The position numbers were made by a program, and so were the translations under genes. A stretch of 64,000 nucleotides of DNA from Pseudomonas sp. JUb42. Its GTDB lineage: Bacteria; Pseudomonadota; Gammaproteobacteria; Pseudomonadales; Pseudomonadaceae. How positions within the stretch are numbered: position 1 is the first letter of the stretch; each line of letters starts with the position of its first letter. Where the stretch lies: assembly GCF_024807945.1 (NCBI RefSeq), contig NZ_JANUFD010000023.1:1-64000 (forward strand), written 5' to 3'. Under the pieces are notes generated by a model. It was not told the DNA's origin and searched no databases. It saw nothing but the letters and a program-made list of their open reading frames with translations. Below, in pieces: positions 55,204-64,000 of the stretch.

Positions 55204-56214
55204 ATGCCAACGTTTTCTTCGCGTCAGGTTTTGTTGGCCAGTTGGGTCATTATCATTGGCGGTTTGCTGCTGGTCATGCCGTTGACGCTGTTGCCCAGTC
55301 TGTTGGCGGGCCTGCTGGTCTACGAGCTGGTCAATATGCTGACCCCGCTATTGCAGCGACTGGTCGCCGGCGAGCGCGCCCGTTGGGTGGCGGTAGCCCT
55401 GCTGGGCACACTGGTGGTGAGCGTACTGGCGCTGATCTTTGCTGCTGCCATCAGCTTTGTCCTGCATGAGGCGGAAAACCCTGGCGCCTTCCTCGACAAA
55501 TTCATGACTCTGGTCGACCGCGCCCGCGGCCAGCTGCCGCCGATGATCGACAACTACCTGCCCGCCAGCGCCGCCGAGTTCCAGGTGTCCCTGGGCGAGT
55601 GGTTGAAACGCCACGTCGGAGAGCTGCAATCCCTCGGCAAGGGGGCGGCGCATACCTTCGTCACGCTGCTGATCGGCATGGTGCTGGGGGCGATCATCGC
55701 CTTGCAGAAGATTTCCGAAGTGCACACCCGCAAGCCATTGGCGGCTGCATTGTTCGACCGCCTGAGCCTGTTGAGCAGCGCGTTTCGCAATATCGTCTTC
55801 GCCCAGATCAAGATTTCCCTGCTCAACACCGCCTTTACCTCGGTGTTCCTGGCGGTGGTCCTGCCGTTGTGCGGCATCCACCTGCCCCTGACCAAGACCC
55901 TGATCGCCCTGACGTTCCTGCTTGGCCTGTTGCCGGTAGTGGGCAACCTGATGTCCAACACCCTGATCTTTATCGTCGGCCTGTCGCTGTCGATCTGGGT
56001 GGCGCTGGCAGCGTTGGGCTATCTGATCGTGATCCACAAGGTCGAGTACTTCCTCAACGCGCGGATCGTCGGCGGGCAGATCAATGCCAAGTCGTGGGAG
56101 TTGTTGCTGGCGATGCTGATCTTTGAATCAGCGTTCGGCCTGCCGGGGGTGGTGGCAGGGCCGATTTATTACGCTTATCTCAAGAGCGAGTTGCGTAACG
56201 CGCAGTTGGTTTGA
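55204..56214 (+). CDS. AI-2E family transporter
   Basis: A 336-aa inner-membrane protein with seven or eight hydrophobic segments and the family signatures VPLCGIHLPLTKTLIAL-like region, LLGLLPVVGNLMSNTLI and EYFLNARIVGGQINAKSWELL. The family name comes from TqsA, an AI-2 exporter; many members, including YdiK, have other or unknown substrates. GAAGGG precedes the ATG. Confidence 0.9.
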   Translation: MPTFSSRQVLLASWVIIIGGLLLVMPLTLLPSLLAGLLVYELVNMLTPLLQRLVAGERARWVAVALLGTLVVSVLALIFAAAISFVLHEAENPGAFLDKFMTLVDRARGQLPPMIDNYLPASAAEFQVSLGEWLKRHVGELQSLGKGAAHTFVTLLIGMVLGAIIALQKISEVHTRKPLAAALFDRLSLLSSAFRNIVFAQIKISLLNTAFTSVFLAVVLPLCGIHLPLTKTLIALTFLLGLLPVVGNLMSNTLIFIVGLSLSIWVALAALGYLIVIHKVEYFLNARIVGGQINAKSWELLLAMLIFESAFGLPGVVAGPIYYAYLKSELRNAQLV

Positions 56215-56230
56215 CGCAGATGTAAAACAA

Positions 56231-56284
56231 TGTGGGACCGGCTTTAGCCGGGAATGCGCCTTCCCGGCTGAAGCCGGTCCCACA
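56231..56284. repeat. REPIN-like inverted repeat, GGACCGGCTTTAGCC type
   Basis: TGTGGGACCGGCTTTAGCCG faces CGGCTGAAGCCGGTCCCACA; a compact hairpin between two convergent genes, so it may also stop transcription. Confidence 0.88.
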
Positions 56285-56300
56285 AGAAACCATTGAGCAA

Positions 56301-57566
56301 TCAGCCGTAGCGCTTCTTCGCCTCGATCGCCAATCCGCTGCCGATACTGCCGAAGATATTGCCTTCCACATGGCGGGCATTGGGCAGCATGGCCGAGATG
56401 CTGTTGCGCAGCGCCGGGATGCCGCTGGAACCGCCGGTGAAGAACACCGTATTGACCTGATCGACCCGGGCACCGGCCTTGACCAGCAATTCGGTCACGC
56501 TGTTGCGCACCCGTTCCAGCAGCGCGTCGATAGCTGCTTCGAACATCACCCGGCTCAGATCCACACTCAGGCCGGCTTCGATGCGGTCCATCGGCAGGTG
56601 GCGGTTTTCGTCGTGGGTCAGCTGGATCTTGGTTTCTTCCACTTCCATCGCCAGCCAGTGCCCGGCGCGCTGATCGATCAGCTTGAACAGACGGTCGATG
56701 CCCTGGGTGTCTTCGATGTCATAACGCATGCTGCCCAATGCCAGCTGGGATTTTTGCGAGTACACCGAGTTGATGGTGTGCCAGGTCGCCAGGTTGATGT
56801 GGGTGCTGGTGGGCATGTAGGCGCCGCTTTTCATGCGGCTGCCATAACCGAACATCGGCATTACGCCTTGCAGGCTCAGTTGCTTGTCGAAGTCGGTCCC
56901 GCCGATGTGCACGCCACCGGTGGCCAGGATGTCTTCATGGCGGTCGTCGTAGAACCGCCGGTCTGGCGACAGGCGCACCAGGGAGAAGTCCGAAGTACCG
57001 CCGCCGATGTCGACGATCAGCACCAGTTCCTCACCGGTAATGGTCGACTCGTAGTCGAAGGCGGCGGCGATGGGTTCGTACTGGAACGAGACGTCCTTGA
57101 AGCCGACTTTGTGCGCCACGGCAGCCAGGGTGTCCTCGGCGTCCTGGTCGGCGGCGATGTCGTCATCGACGAAATGCACCGGGCGACCCAGTACCACTTC
57201 CTCGAATTCACGGCCTGCGGTGGTCTCGGCGCGTTTCTTCAGCTCGCCGATAAACAGCCCCAGCAGGTCCTTGAACGGCATGGCCGTGCCCAGCACGCTG
57301 GTGTCGTGCTTGATCAGCTTGGAGCCCAGCAGGCTCTTGAGTGAGCGCATCAGGCGCCCTTCGTAGCCTTCCAGGTACTCGTGCAGGGCCAGGCGGCCAT
57401 ACACCGGGCGACGTTCTTCCATGTTGAAGAACACCACTGACGGCAGGGTGATCTTGTCGTCCTCCAGCGCAATCAGCGATTCCACGCCCGGTCGCAGCCA
57501 GCCGACCGTAGAGTTGGACGTGCCGAAGTCGATACCGCAGGCACGGGCCGGGGATTGGTCATTCAT
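56301..57566 (-). CDS. Hsp70-family protein, YegD-like
   Basis: A 421-aa Hsp70-like ATPase without the usual substrate-binding domain. The phosphate-1 motif is ACGIDFGTSNSTVGWL, phosphate-2 is VDIGGGTSDFSLV and the adenosine motif is FFTGGSSGIPALRN. This matches YegD-type putative chaperones. ATG 57566 is used (MNDQSPARACG); the extension to 57650 is unlikely. It is divergent from cbpA, a J-domain protein, and the two could cooperate. Confidence 0.9.
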   Translation of the reverse strand: MNDQSPARACGIDFGTSNSTVGWLRPGVESLIALEDDKITLPSVVFFNMEERRPVYGRLALHEYLEGYEGRLMRSLKSLLGSKLIKHDTSVLGTAMPFKDLLGLFIGELKKRAETTAGREFEEVVLGRPVHFVDDDIAADQDAEDTLAAVAHKVGFKDVSFQYEPIAAAFDYESTITGEELVLIVDIGGGTSDFSLVRLSPDRRFYDDRHEDILATGGVHIGGTDFDKQLSLQGVMPMFGYGSRMKSGAYMPTSTHINLATWHTINSVYSQKSQLALGSMRYDIEDTQGIDRLFKLIDQRAGHWLAMEVEETKIQLTHDENRHLPMDRIEAGLSVDLSRVMFEAAIDALLERVRNSVTELLVKAGARVDQVNTVFFTGGSSGIPALRNSISAMLPNARHVEGNIFGSIGSGLAIEAKKRYG

Positions 57567-57868
57567 GTCTTTTACGTTCCAGTCAAAAAACGGCCGCGCA
57601 GTGTATGTCAGTGCAAGCCGGATGCGTAGGGCGAAACATCGGGAATCCAAAGTTATCTGTATTTCATCGCCTGACTTGAACTAAGGCCTTTGACCCCCAA
57701 TCTTCAAGGCATTCCCGGGCAACGAGCGCACGCGGCTTCAAGCCAGCGCGTTCGGCTGCCGATACACTTCAACGCCAATTGATCCAGATGCCTTCTTGAT
57801 AAGGCGGATGCGCCGCGCAAAACACCCGTGCGTCGGGCGCCTGGACAACCGAGGATGGTAACCACTCG

Positions 57869-58810
57869 ATGGATTTCAAAGACTATTACAAGATTCTTGG
57901 GGTTGACCCGACGGCGGACGAGAAGGCGATCAAGGCCGCCTACCGCAAGTTGGCCCGCAAGTATCACCCCGATGTGAGCAAAGAAGCCGGGGCCGAAGAC
58001 AAGTTCAAGGAGGCCGGTGAGGCCTACGACGTGCTGGGCGATGCGGAAAAACGTGCCGAATACGACGAAATCCGCAAATACGGCCAACAAGGCCGGCCGT
58101 TCCAGACGCCGCCGGGCTGGCAGAGCCGCACTGGCGCGGGCGCTTATGAGAGCAATGCGGACTTCTCCGAGTTCTTCAGCTCGATCTTTGGTGGTCGCGG
58201 CCAGGGCGCAGGAGGCGGTCGGCCACGCAGCCAGGCGCGCAAGGGCCAGGATGTAGAGATGGACCTGGCGATCTTCCTCGAGGAGACCCTGGCCACCGAG
58301 TCCAAGCAAGTCAGCTTCAAGGTGCCGCAGCACAACGCGGCGGGCCAGCGCATGGCTGATATCACCAAGACCCTGAACGTGAAGATCCCGGTTGGCGTGG
58401 TCGATGGCGAGCGTATCCGCCTCAAGGGCCAGGGTGCGCCGGGGATTGCCGGTGGCGAAAACGGTGATCTGTACCTGACCATCCGCCTGGCGCCACATCC
58501 GCGCTTCGAGATCGAAGGCCATGACCTGGTCATCACCGTGCCATTGGCGCCGTGGGAAGCAGTGCTCGGTACCAAGGTCGCGGTCCCGACCCTGACCGGC
58601 AAGATCAACCTGACCATCCGCCCCGACAGCCAGAACGGCCAGCGCCTGCGTGTCAAAGGCAACGGTCTGCAGAACAAGCAGGGCAGCCGTGGCGACCTGC
58701 TGGCACAGATCAAGATCGTCATGCCCAAGACCACCGACGACGCCACCCGCGCGATGTGGAAGGCCCTGGCGGACAAGGCCGGCTTTGATCCGCGGGCGCA
58801 GTGGAATTGA
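57869..58810 (+). CDS. cbpA: Curved DNA-binding J-domain co-chaperone CbpA
   Basis: A 313-aa DnaJ-type protein with an N-terminal J domain (MDFKDYYKILGVDPTADEKA, HPD motif in KYHPDVSKEAG near 33), a Gly/Phe linker (SSIFGGRGQGAGGGRPR) and a C-terminal peptide-binding domain, but no zinc finger. This is the CbpA layout. It stimulates Hsp70 and binds curved DNA. No cbpM modulator is next to it. Confidence 0.95.
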   Translation: MDFKDYYKILGVDPTADEKAIKAAYRKLARKYHPDVSKEAGAEDKFKEAGEAYDVLGDAEKRAEYDEIRKYGQQGRPFQTPPGWQSRTGAGAYESNADFSEFFSSIFGGRGQGAGGGRPRSQARKGQDVEMDLAIFLEETLATESKQVSFKVPQHNAAGQRMADITKTLNVKIPVGVVDGERIRLKGQGAPGIAGGENGDLYLTIRLAPHPRFEIEGHDLVITVPLAPWEAVLGTKVAVPTLTGKINLTIRPDSQNGQRLRVKGNGLQNKQGSRGDLLAQIKIVMPKTTDDATRAMWKALADKAGFDPRAQWN

Positions 58811-58852
58811 TGGGTGGTCCGGTCTTTTTGTAGGACTGGCCGCTGGATCACT

Positions 58853-58943
58853 CGTAGGACCGGCTTTAGCCGGGAGAGGGCCGTCACCTGCGCAGCATTT
58901 TTCTAAGCAGGAATGCCGCCCTCCCGGCTAAAGCCGGTCCTAC
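58853..58943. repeat. REPIN-like inverted repeat, GGACCGGCTTTAGCC type
   Basis: CGTAGGACCGGCTTTAGCCG faces CCCGGCTAAAGCCGGTCCTAC across about 50 bp, downstream of cbpA. Confidence 0.88.
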
Positions 58944-59016
58944 AGGGGGCTCGCGGGGTTCGCAGAAAGTCTGGCCTGACGCATGACCAGTTCAGATGAA
59001 AGTGCATCGTTTGATA

Positions 59017-59307
59017 TCACCAACAGTCGGCCCGTTCAGTACGTTGATGAACGACTCGCAGAACCTGAATCCTGCCTCTTTCTATCCGATACAGCGCAAT
59101 CAGCGGATATCGGCTAAATACCAACTGACGTACATCAGGGCCCTGCGAAGGGCGCCCCATCCCACTGACCGTTGTTAGCTGCGTCAGCGCCGCAATGACC
59201 TGAGCTATGAGGGCGTCTGCTGCTTTCGTGCCTGCTTGTGCTTCGTAATGCTCATGAATACCTTCCAGATCGCTGTCTGCCTTTTCAGTCAGTGCGATTG
59301 TTAGCAC
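59017..59307 (-). CDS. RelE/ParE-family toxin
   Basis: A 96-aa ParE-like toxin. It begins MLTIALTEKADSDLEGIHEHY and carries the conserved GRPSQGPDVRQLVFSRYPLIALYRIERGRIQVLRVVHQR core. ParE members poison gyrase, RelE members cut mRNA; the sequence favours ParE but does not decide it. The start is a GTG at 59307, 23 bp inside the antitoxin gene, so the two are coupled. Confidence 0.85.
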   Translation of the reverse strand: MLTIALTEKADSDLEGIHEHYEAQAGTKAADALIAQVIAALTQLTTVSGMGRPSQGPDVRQLVFSRYPLIALYRIERGRIQVLRVVHQRTERADCW

Positions 59308-59533
59308 GCGCGATCCATTTGGCTTTTACGGTTTCAAGGTCGATAAGGCGACCTGCATCGGCGTCAGCAATGCCCTCCTGAATGGCGCGCAGATACCACG
59401 ACTCGGTCTCCACGTAGCGTGCCAGCGCGCGTTGCAGGTGATATTGGCGATCTTGATCAGTGGCGAGAGCCAATTGATCCAGTTTTTCTACCAGTTCACC
59501 GTCAGCATTGAATGAAAGAACGGGCGACTCCAT
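59285..59533 (-). CDS. ParD/CopG-like antitoxin
   Basis: An 82-aa protein with a ribbon-helix-helix N-terminus (SFNADGELVEKLDQLALATDQDRQYHLQRAL) and a C-terminal acidic, toxin-binding part (EGIADADAGRLIDLETVKAKW), the typical ParD layout. It precedes the toxin gene on the same strand. ATG 59533 is chosen (MESPVLSFNADG); the longer frame to 59662 lacks family resemblance at its N-terminus. Confidence 0.85.
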   Translation of the reverse strand: MESPVLSFNADGELVEKLDQLALATDQDRQYHLQRALARYVETESWYLRAIQEGIADADAGRLIDLETVKAKWIARANNRTD

Positions 59534-59888
59534 GACGTATCCCCAGAATTGACGGCTGTAGGTGGACGGCTGAAAAGTATAGCGCTGCCGATCAAAACTC
59601 AACGAGGGATGTCCTTTTGAATGGATCATGGGTTTTGGCATCTCGAAAATTGGAAGGTGCATAAAGTTAGCAACGTTACCTGCGCTCCATGCGGTATATG
59701 GTTCTTACCTGATGCGTGTTTTCCCATGTCTCGAAAAGCTCTGATAGCAGGACGCTTCCCTTTCTTTTGAGTGAAATTTCCGAGAAAATCCGGACCCCTT
59801 GCGCCTGCCGATTCGGCTCTCTAACCTCCTGCCGTCGCTGCAAAATCAGCGATCAGGCCATGGTAGGTCTGGAGCATGTAGGCGCACG
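59534..59888. other. Upstream region of the toxin-antitoxin pair and the structured leader
   Basis: No gene seen. The plus-strand part from about 59790 (GCGCCTGCCGATTCGGCTCTC and GTCGCTGCAAAATCAGCGAT) contains a GCTGCAAAATCAGC hairpin and leads into the terminator at 59889. A short transcript of about 100 nt could come from it. Confidence 0.35.
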
Positions 59889-59915
59889 GCGCCACCTTTA
59901 GCGAGGCGCTTTTTT
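59889..59915 (+). terminator. Intrinsic terminator ahead of the DUF6124-type gene
   Basis: GCGCC (59889-59893) pairs with GGCGC (59905-59909) around ACCTTTAGCGA, followed by T6 (59910-59915). It lies 147 bp before the small gene at 60062 and may end a small RNA or attenuate the gene. Confidence 0.6.
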
Positions 59916-59929
59916 ACGGCCTGAGTTTT

Positions 59930-60005
59930 GGTGGCCGTATGCAGGACGCCCTCGGGCGAGCCGGGTGCCTACAACCGGACTACCAGCCTGTGTACGGCCG
60001 CCACC
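59930..60005 (+). ncRNA. Structured leader RNA upstream of the DUF6124-type gene
   Basis: GGTGGCCGTATGCAGG (59930-59945) pairs with CCTGTGTACGGCCGCCACC (59987-60005) with small bulges. The inside holds CGCCC/GGGCG (59947-59957) and CCGG...CCGG stretches, a three-way junction shape. I recall that similar small Pseudomonas genes are preceded by comparable structured sequence, but this was not checked. Confidence 0.5.
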
Positions 60006-60061
60006 CAATCGTCTGGTAGCGAGTAAGTGTCGGCTCCTCATGCGTTGTAGGAGTTGTACCC

Positions 60062-60280
60062 ATGAAAGAAATCACCCCCGATTTACCGCTGATCGCCAAT
60101 CCCGCCCTGACTCCCCAACAGGCGCATGTCCAGGCCTCGGACATGCTGCGCTGCACCCTGGCGGCTACCTATGAATATGGCGAGAGCATGAGCGGGCGTT
60201 CGCGGCATTTGATGTTTGCGGTGTTGCATCAGCTGGAGGGGATCAATGCGATGATTGATCGGTCGCTGGCGGTGGAGTGA
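60062..60280 (+). CDS. DUF6124 (DUF3077-like) small protein
   Basis: A 72-aa protein, MKEITPDLPLIANPALTPQQ at the start, then a helical region (HVQASDMLRCTLAATYEYGE) and HLMFAVLHQLEGINAMIDRSL. It resembles the small pseudomonad DUF6124/DUF3077 proteins of unknown function. GGAG lies upstream within the leader end. The gene follows a terminator and a structured leader, suggesting RNA-level control. Confidence 0.75.
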   Translation: MKEITPDLPLIANPALTPQQAHVQASDMLRCTLAATYEYGESMSGRSRHLMFAVLHQLEGINAMIDRSLAVE

Positions 60281-60334
60281 TGGCTAGCAGGGCCTGCTCG
60301 GGTTCTGCATGATCAGCTGAAATAACTACGCTTT

Positions 60335-60426
60335 TGTGGGAGCGAATTCATTCGCGAAGAGGCCGGCCCATCCGATGCATCTCCATCGCCTGAAATACCG
60401 CTTTCGCGAATAAATTCGCTCCCACA
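60335..60426. repeat. REPIN-like inverted repeat, GAATTC type
   Basis: TGTGGGAGCGAATTCATTCG faces CGAATAAATTCGCTCCCACA across about 50 bp, between the small gene and the histidine kinase gene. Confidence 0.9.
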
Positions 60427-60467
60427 GATTTGAGTGTTTCAGGTAAGCCCATTCCAGATGAGGTTGG

Positions 60468-61604
60468 CTATGCCGGGCTTCTGGGCAGCACCACGGTAAA
60501 GGTGGTGCCGTCGCCGATGGTCGAGGTCACGGTGATGCTGCCGCCGTGGGCCATGACCACTTCCTTGACGATGAACAGCCCCAGACCAAGACTGGTCGAG
60601 GGGTTTTGCGGGCCGGAGGTTTCGCTGGCCGCCCGTACCAGCGGGTCGAAGATGCTGCCAATGGCGTCTTCGGCAATCGGCTCGCCCTTGTTATGCACGC
60701 TCAGGACTACGTGATCTTCTTCACCGATGAGCTTGATATCGACCTCATGGTGATTGGCGCCGTGCTGAATGGCATTGCCGATCAGGTTTTGCAGCAATTG
60801 GTTAAGGCGCCCGTGATCCCACTGGCCCTGAGTGTCGCCGCGCACATTGAGTTGCGGGTTCTGCCCCGGCCGGGCGGCGCAGGCTTCGGCGATGGCTTCG
60901 CGACAGGCATTGGCCAGGTCCATGGGCTTGCAGTCGATGGGCAGGCTGGCGCCCAGGCGGCTGCGAACAAACTCCAGCAGATCATTGACCATGCCCCCCA
61001 TGTGCCGGGTGCCGATCTTGATATGGGAGATATAGGCCAGGGCCTTGTCGTCGAGATTGGCGGTAAGGGCCAGGCGTTCGGTGGACATGCTCACCGCCTG
61101 CAACGGCGCGCGCAGGTCATGGCCGAGAATGGCCAGGAAGATATCCCGCGAGCGGTCGACCTGTTCGGCATAGGCGGCGGTGGATTCGGCCAGGGCTTCG
61201 TCGATGGCTTCGTTGAAGCGGATCATGTCCTGGAAATAAGCGATATCCGGCGAGGTCAGGCTCTCGACCCACAGGCGAATGACCGTGGCGCGCAGATGGC
61301 GAAACTCCGAAGTCATCTGCACCAGGTCGAAACCGACGATATGGCGCAGCTCGCCATGACTGGCGGCGGCCTCATCCAGGCTCGGGGTCTTGCCCGGCTC
61401 TTCACCCCTGGCCTTCTCGATCTGCTCACGCTTGCTCTGCGCGGTCTTCATGTCCCGTGACGCGGCCAGCAGGATCGATTTGGCATGGTCACGCAGCTCG
61501 ACGCGATCCATGGAGTCGGCCGCCGGCTTCAGGGTTCTGGCAAAGTCTTCCCACTCGTCGACGATGCGATCTACATGGGCAACGATAAAGTCGGACAGAC
61601 GCAT
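60468..61604 (-). CDS. Sensor histidine kinase, orphan
   Basis: A 378-aa protein without membrane segments. The N-terminal 150 residues are helical (RsbRD-like, LRDHAKSILLAASRDM). The HisKA H-box FLAILGHDLRAPL has the phosphorylated His162, and the HATPase domain shows N-box NLIGNAIQHG and G-boxes in STSLGLGLFIVKEVV and GDGTTF. No response-regulator gene is adjacent, so it may feed another regulator. It is probably a soluble stress sensor; the signal is unknown. Confidence 0.9.
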   Translation of the reverse strand: MRLSDFIVAHVDRIVDEWEDFARTLKPAADSMDRVELRDHAKSILLAASRDMKTAQSKREQIEKARGEEPGKTPSLDEAAASHGELRHIVGFDLVQMTSEFRHLRATVIRLWVESLTSPDIAYFQDMIRFNEAIDEALAESTAAYAEQVDRSRDIFLAILGHDLRAPLQAVSMSTERLALTANLDDKALAYISHIKIGTRHMGGMVNDLLEFVRSRLGASLPIDCKPMDLANACREAIAEACAARPGQNPQLNVRGDTQGQWDHGRLNQLLQNLIGNAIQHGANHHEVDIKLIGEEDHVVLSVHNKGEPIAEDAIGSIFDPLVRAASETSGPQNPSTSLGLGLFIVKEVVMAHGGSITVTSTIGDGTTFTVVLPRSPA

Positions 61605-61802
61605 AACCAGTTACCTCAACGAGAAGCCCGTGATCTTAGCGCTTTTGCGGTTTCCGACAAATAGCCGTTGCGCGGTTATAAAGCGGCCTTTACTGAAAGG
61701 TGAAGCCTCGACGAACGGGTCAGGGTCATTTTAGGCAGTGGACGGGTTGTCGACCGATATTGGATGAGTACGTTGAGGAGGGAGCGGGACGGGAGCTTCA
61801 AC

Positions 61803-62156
61803 ATGAGCGTAATCGTGGTTAACGAAGAGTCATTTGAAAACGAAGTGACGCAAAGCGAGGCACCGGTGGTTGTCGAATTCAGCCAGCCTGGTGTGAATGA
61901 ATTTGGCGAGCCGGACAAAAGTGCCAGGACAGGCGAGATTATCGACAAGCTGGCGAATGAATATGCCGACAAGGTCAAGTTTGTTCGCGCCCCAGAGGGG
62001 ACCTACACCCTGTCAGGCAAGACCGTAGAAATCAGGTCTGTACCGGTTGTCCTTTTTTTCAAAGCGGGCGAACAGGTAGACAAAACTTCCGACTTTCATC
62101 TGGTCGCCTGGTATAGACAGAAAATCAAAGACTTGTGGGATATCACAATGTCTTGA
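61803..62156 (+). CDS. Cysteine-free thioredoxin-fold protein
   Basis: A 117-aa protein aligned by eye with thioredoxins: EEAFENEV-like start (NEESFENEVTQSEAPVVVEFS), the central helix EIIDKLANEYADKVKFVRA, and the cis-proline strand RSVPVVLFFKAGEQVDK. The active-site CGPC is replaced by QPGVNEFGEPD-like sequence, and the whole protein has no cysteine, so it cannot be a dithiol reductase. A role as a binding or scaffold protein is likely. ATG 61803 has GGGAGC upstream. Confidence 0.7.
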   Translation: MSVIVVNEESFENEVTQSEAPVVVEFSQPGVNEFGEPDKSARTGEIIDKLANEYADKVKFVRAPEGTYTLSGKTVEIRSVPVVLFFKAGEQVDKTSDFHLVAWYRQKIKDLWDITMS

Positions 62157-62161
62157 ACAGA

Positions 62162-62238
62162 GTGTCAGCTGCGAGCTGCGAGATACAAGCCGATGCAGTA
62201 ATCGGCTTCTACTTGCGGCTCGTAGCTCGTAGCTGCCT
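62162..62238. repeat. Inverted repeat, AGCTGCGAGC type
   Basis: AAGCCGAT and ATCGGCTT pair around GCAGTA, flanked by AGCTGCGAGCTGCGAG and CTCGTAGCTCGTAGCT arms. It resembles the element at 3722-3787 and lies between convergent genes. Confidence 0.65.
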
Positions 62239-62243
62239 CTCTA

Positions 62244-63944
<1,701 letters not shown>

Positions 63945-64000
63945 CGGGATTCCTTGGATTCATTAAATTCGGTATTTCGGCCGTTCACCGTTGGAGCGAG

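Noticed and set aside
63963..64000. C-terminal end of ureB or another gene at the window edge
   Set aside because: A minus-strand frame ending TAA at 63963 exists, but the 11 visible codons do not resemble the UreB end I know, so no call is made.

Overview
The window is chromosomal DNA of a Pseudomonas, most likely of the P. fluorescens group. The protein sequences are typically pseudomonad and the third codon positions are GC-rich. As far as I remember the P. aeruginosa PAO1 map, the order rnr-rlmB, rpsF-rpsR-rplI-dnaB, azurin, nadE-pncB, liv/bra, ureEFG-desT and ureC matches its PA4937-PA4868 stretch. Calls were made by reading the sequence and translations; no database search was run.

Region by region: (1) 1-7600 is housekeeping: a tRNA-Leu(CAG), RNase R and RlmB, then the S6/S18/DUF2232/L9 operon and the replicative helicase DnaB. 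(2) 7605-19866 is an accessory toxin block around ygiQ. It holds a TccC-type RHS protein with its own C-terminal toxin region, a 1440-residue DUF6543-like toxin, and an hcp gene facing a probable type VI effector/immunity pair in AT-richer DNA. (3) 20093-26901 is a three-gene cluster (transglutaminase + DUF2126, ATP-grasp + alpha-E, transglutaminase) with a sigma54-like promoter; its biochemistry is unknown to me. (4) 27088-36137 has azurin, a DUF1338 enzyme, NAD salvage genes (nadE, pncB) and the LysR/amaB/amaA lysine-pipecolate genes. (5) 36496-41616 is a complete branched-chain amino acid ABC transporter operon behind a consensus sigma54 promoter. A 750-bp gene-free region with four DnaA-box-like 9-mers follows. 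(6) 42366-48341 carries an SDR, an AGE-family epimerase, urease accessory genes ureE-F-G and ureJ, and desT. (7) 48664-58810 carries an AsmA protein, a ferritin-like protein, OsmE, a lipase, a DMT exporter with a divergent AraC regulator, a PsiF-repeat protein, an AI-2E family transporter, a YegD-like Hsp70 and CbpA. (8) 59017-64000 has a ParDE-like toxin-antitoxin pair, a structured leader with a terminator ahead of a DUF6124-type small gene, an orphan histidine kinase, a cysteine-free thioredoxin-fold protein and ureC, whose urease partners lie outside the window.

At least thirteen REPIN-like inverted repeats, of three related sequence types, sit in the intergenic gaps. The best candidates for undescribed biology are the hcp/effector/immunity module, the unique toxin end of the RHS protein, the transglutaminase/ATP-grasp cluster, the structured leader at 59889-60061 and the DnaA-box cluster.
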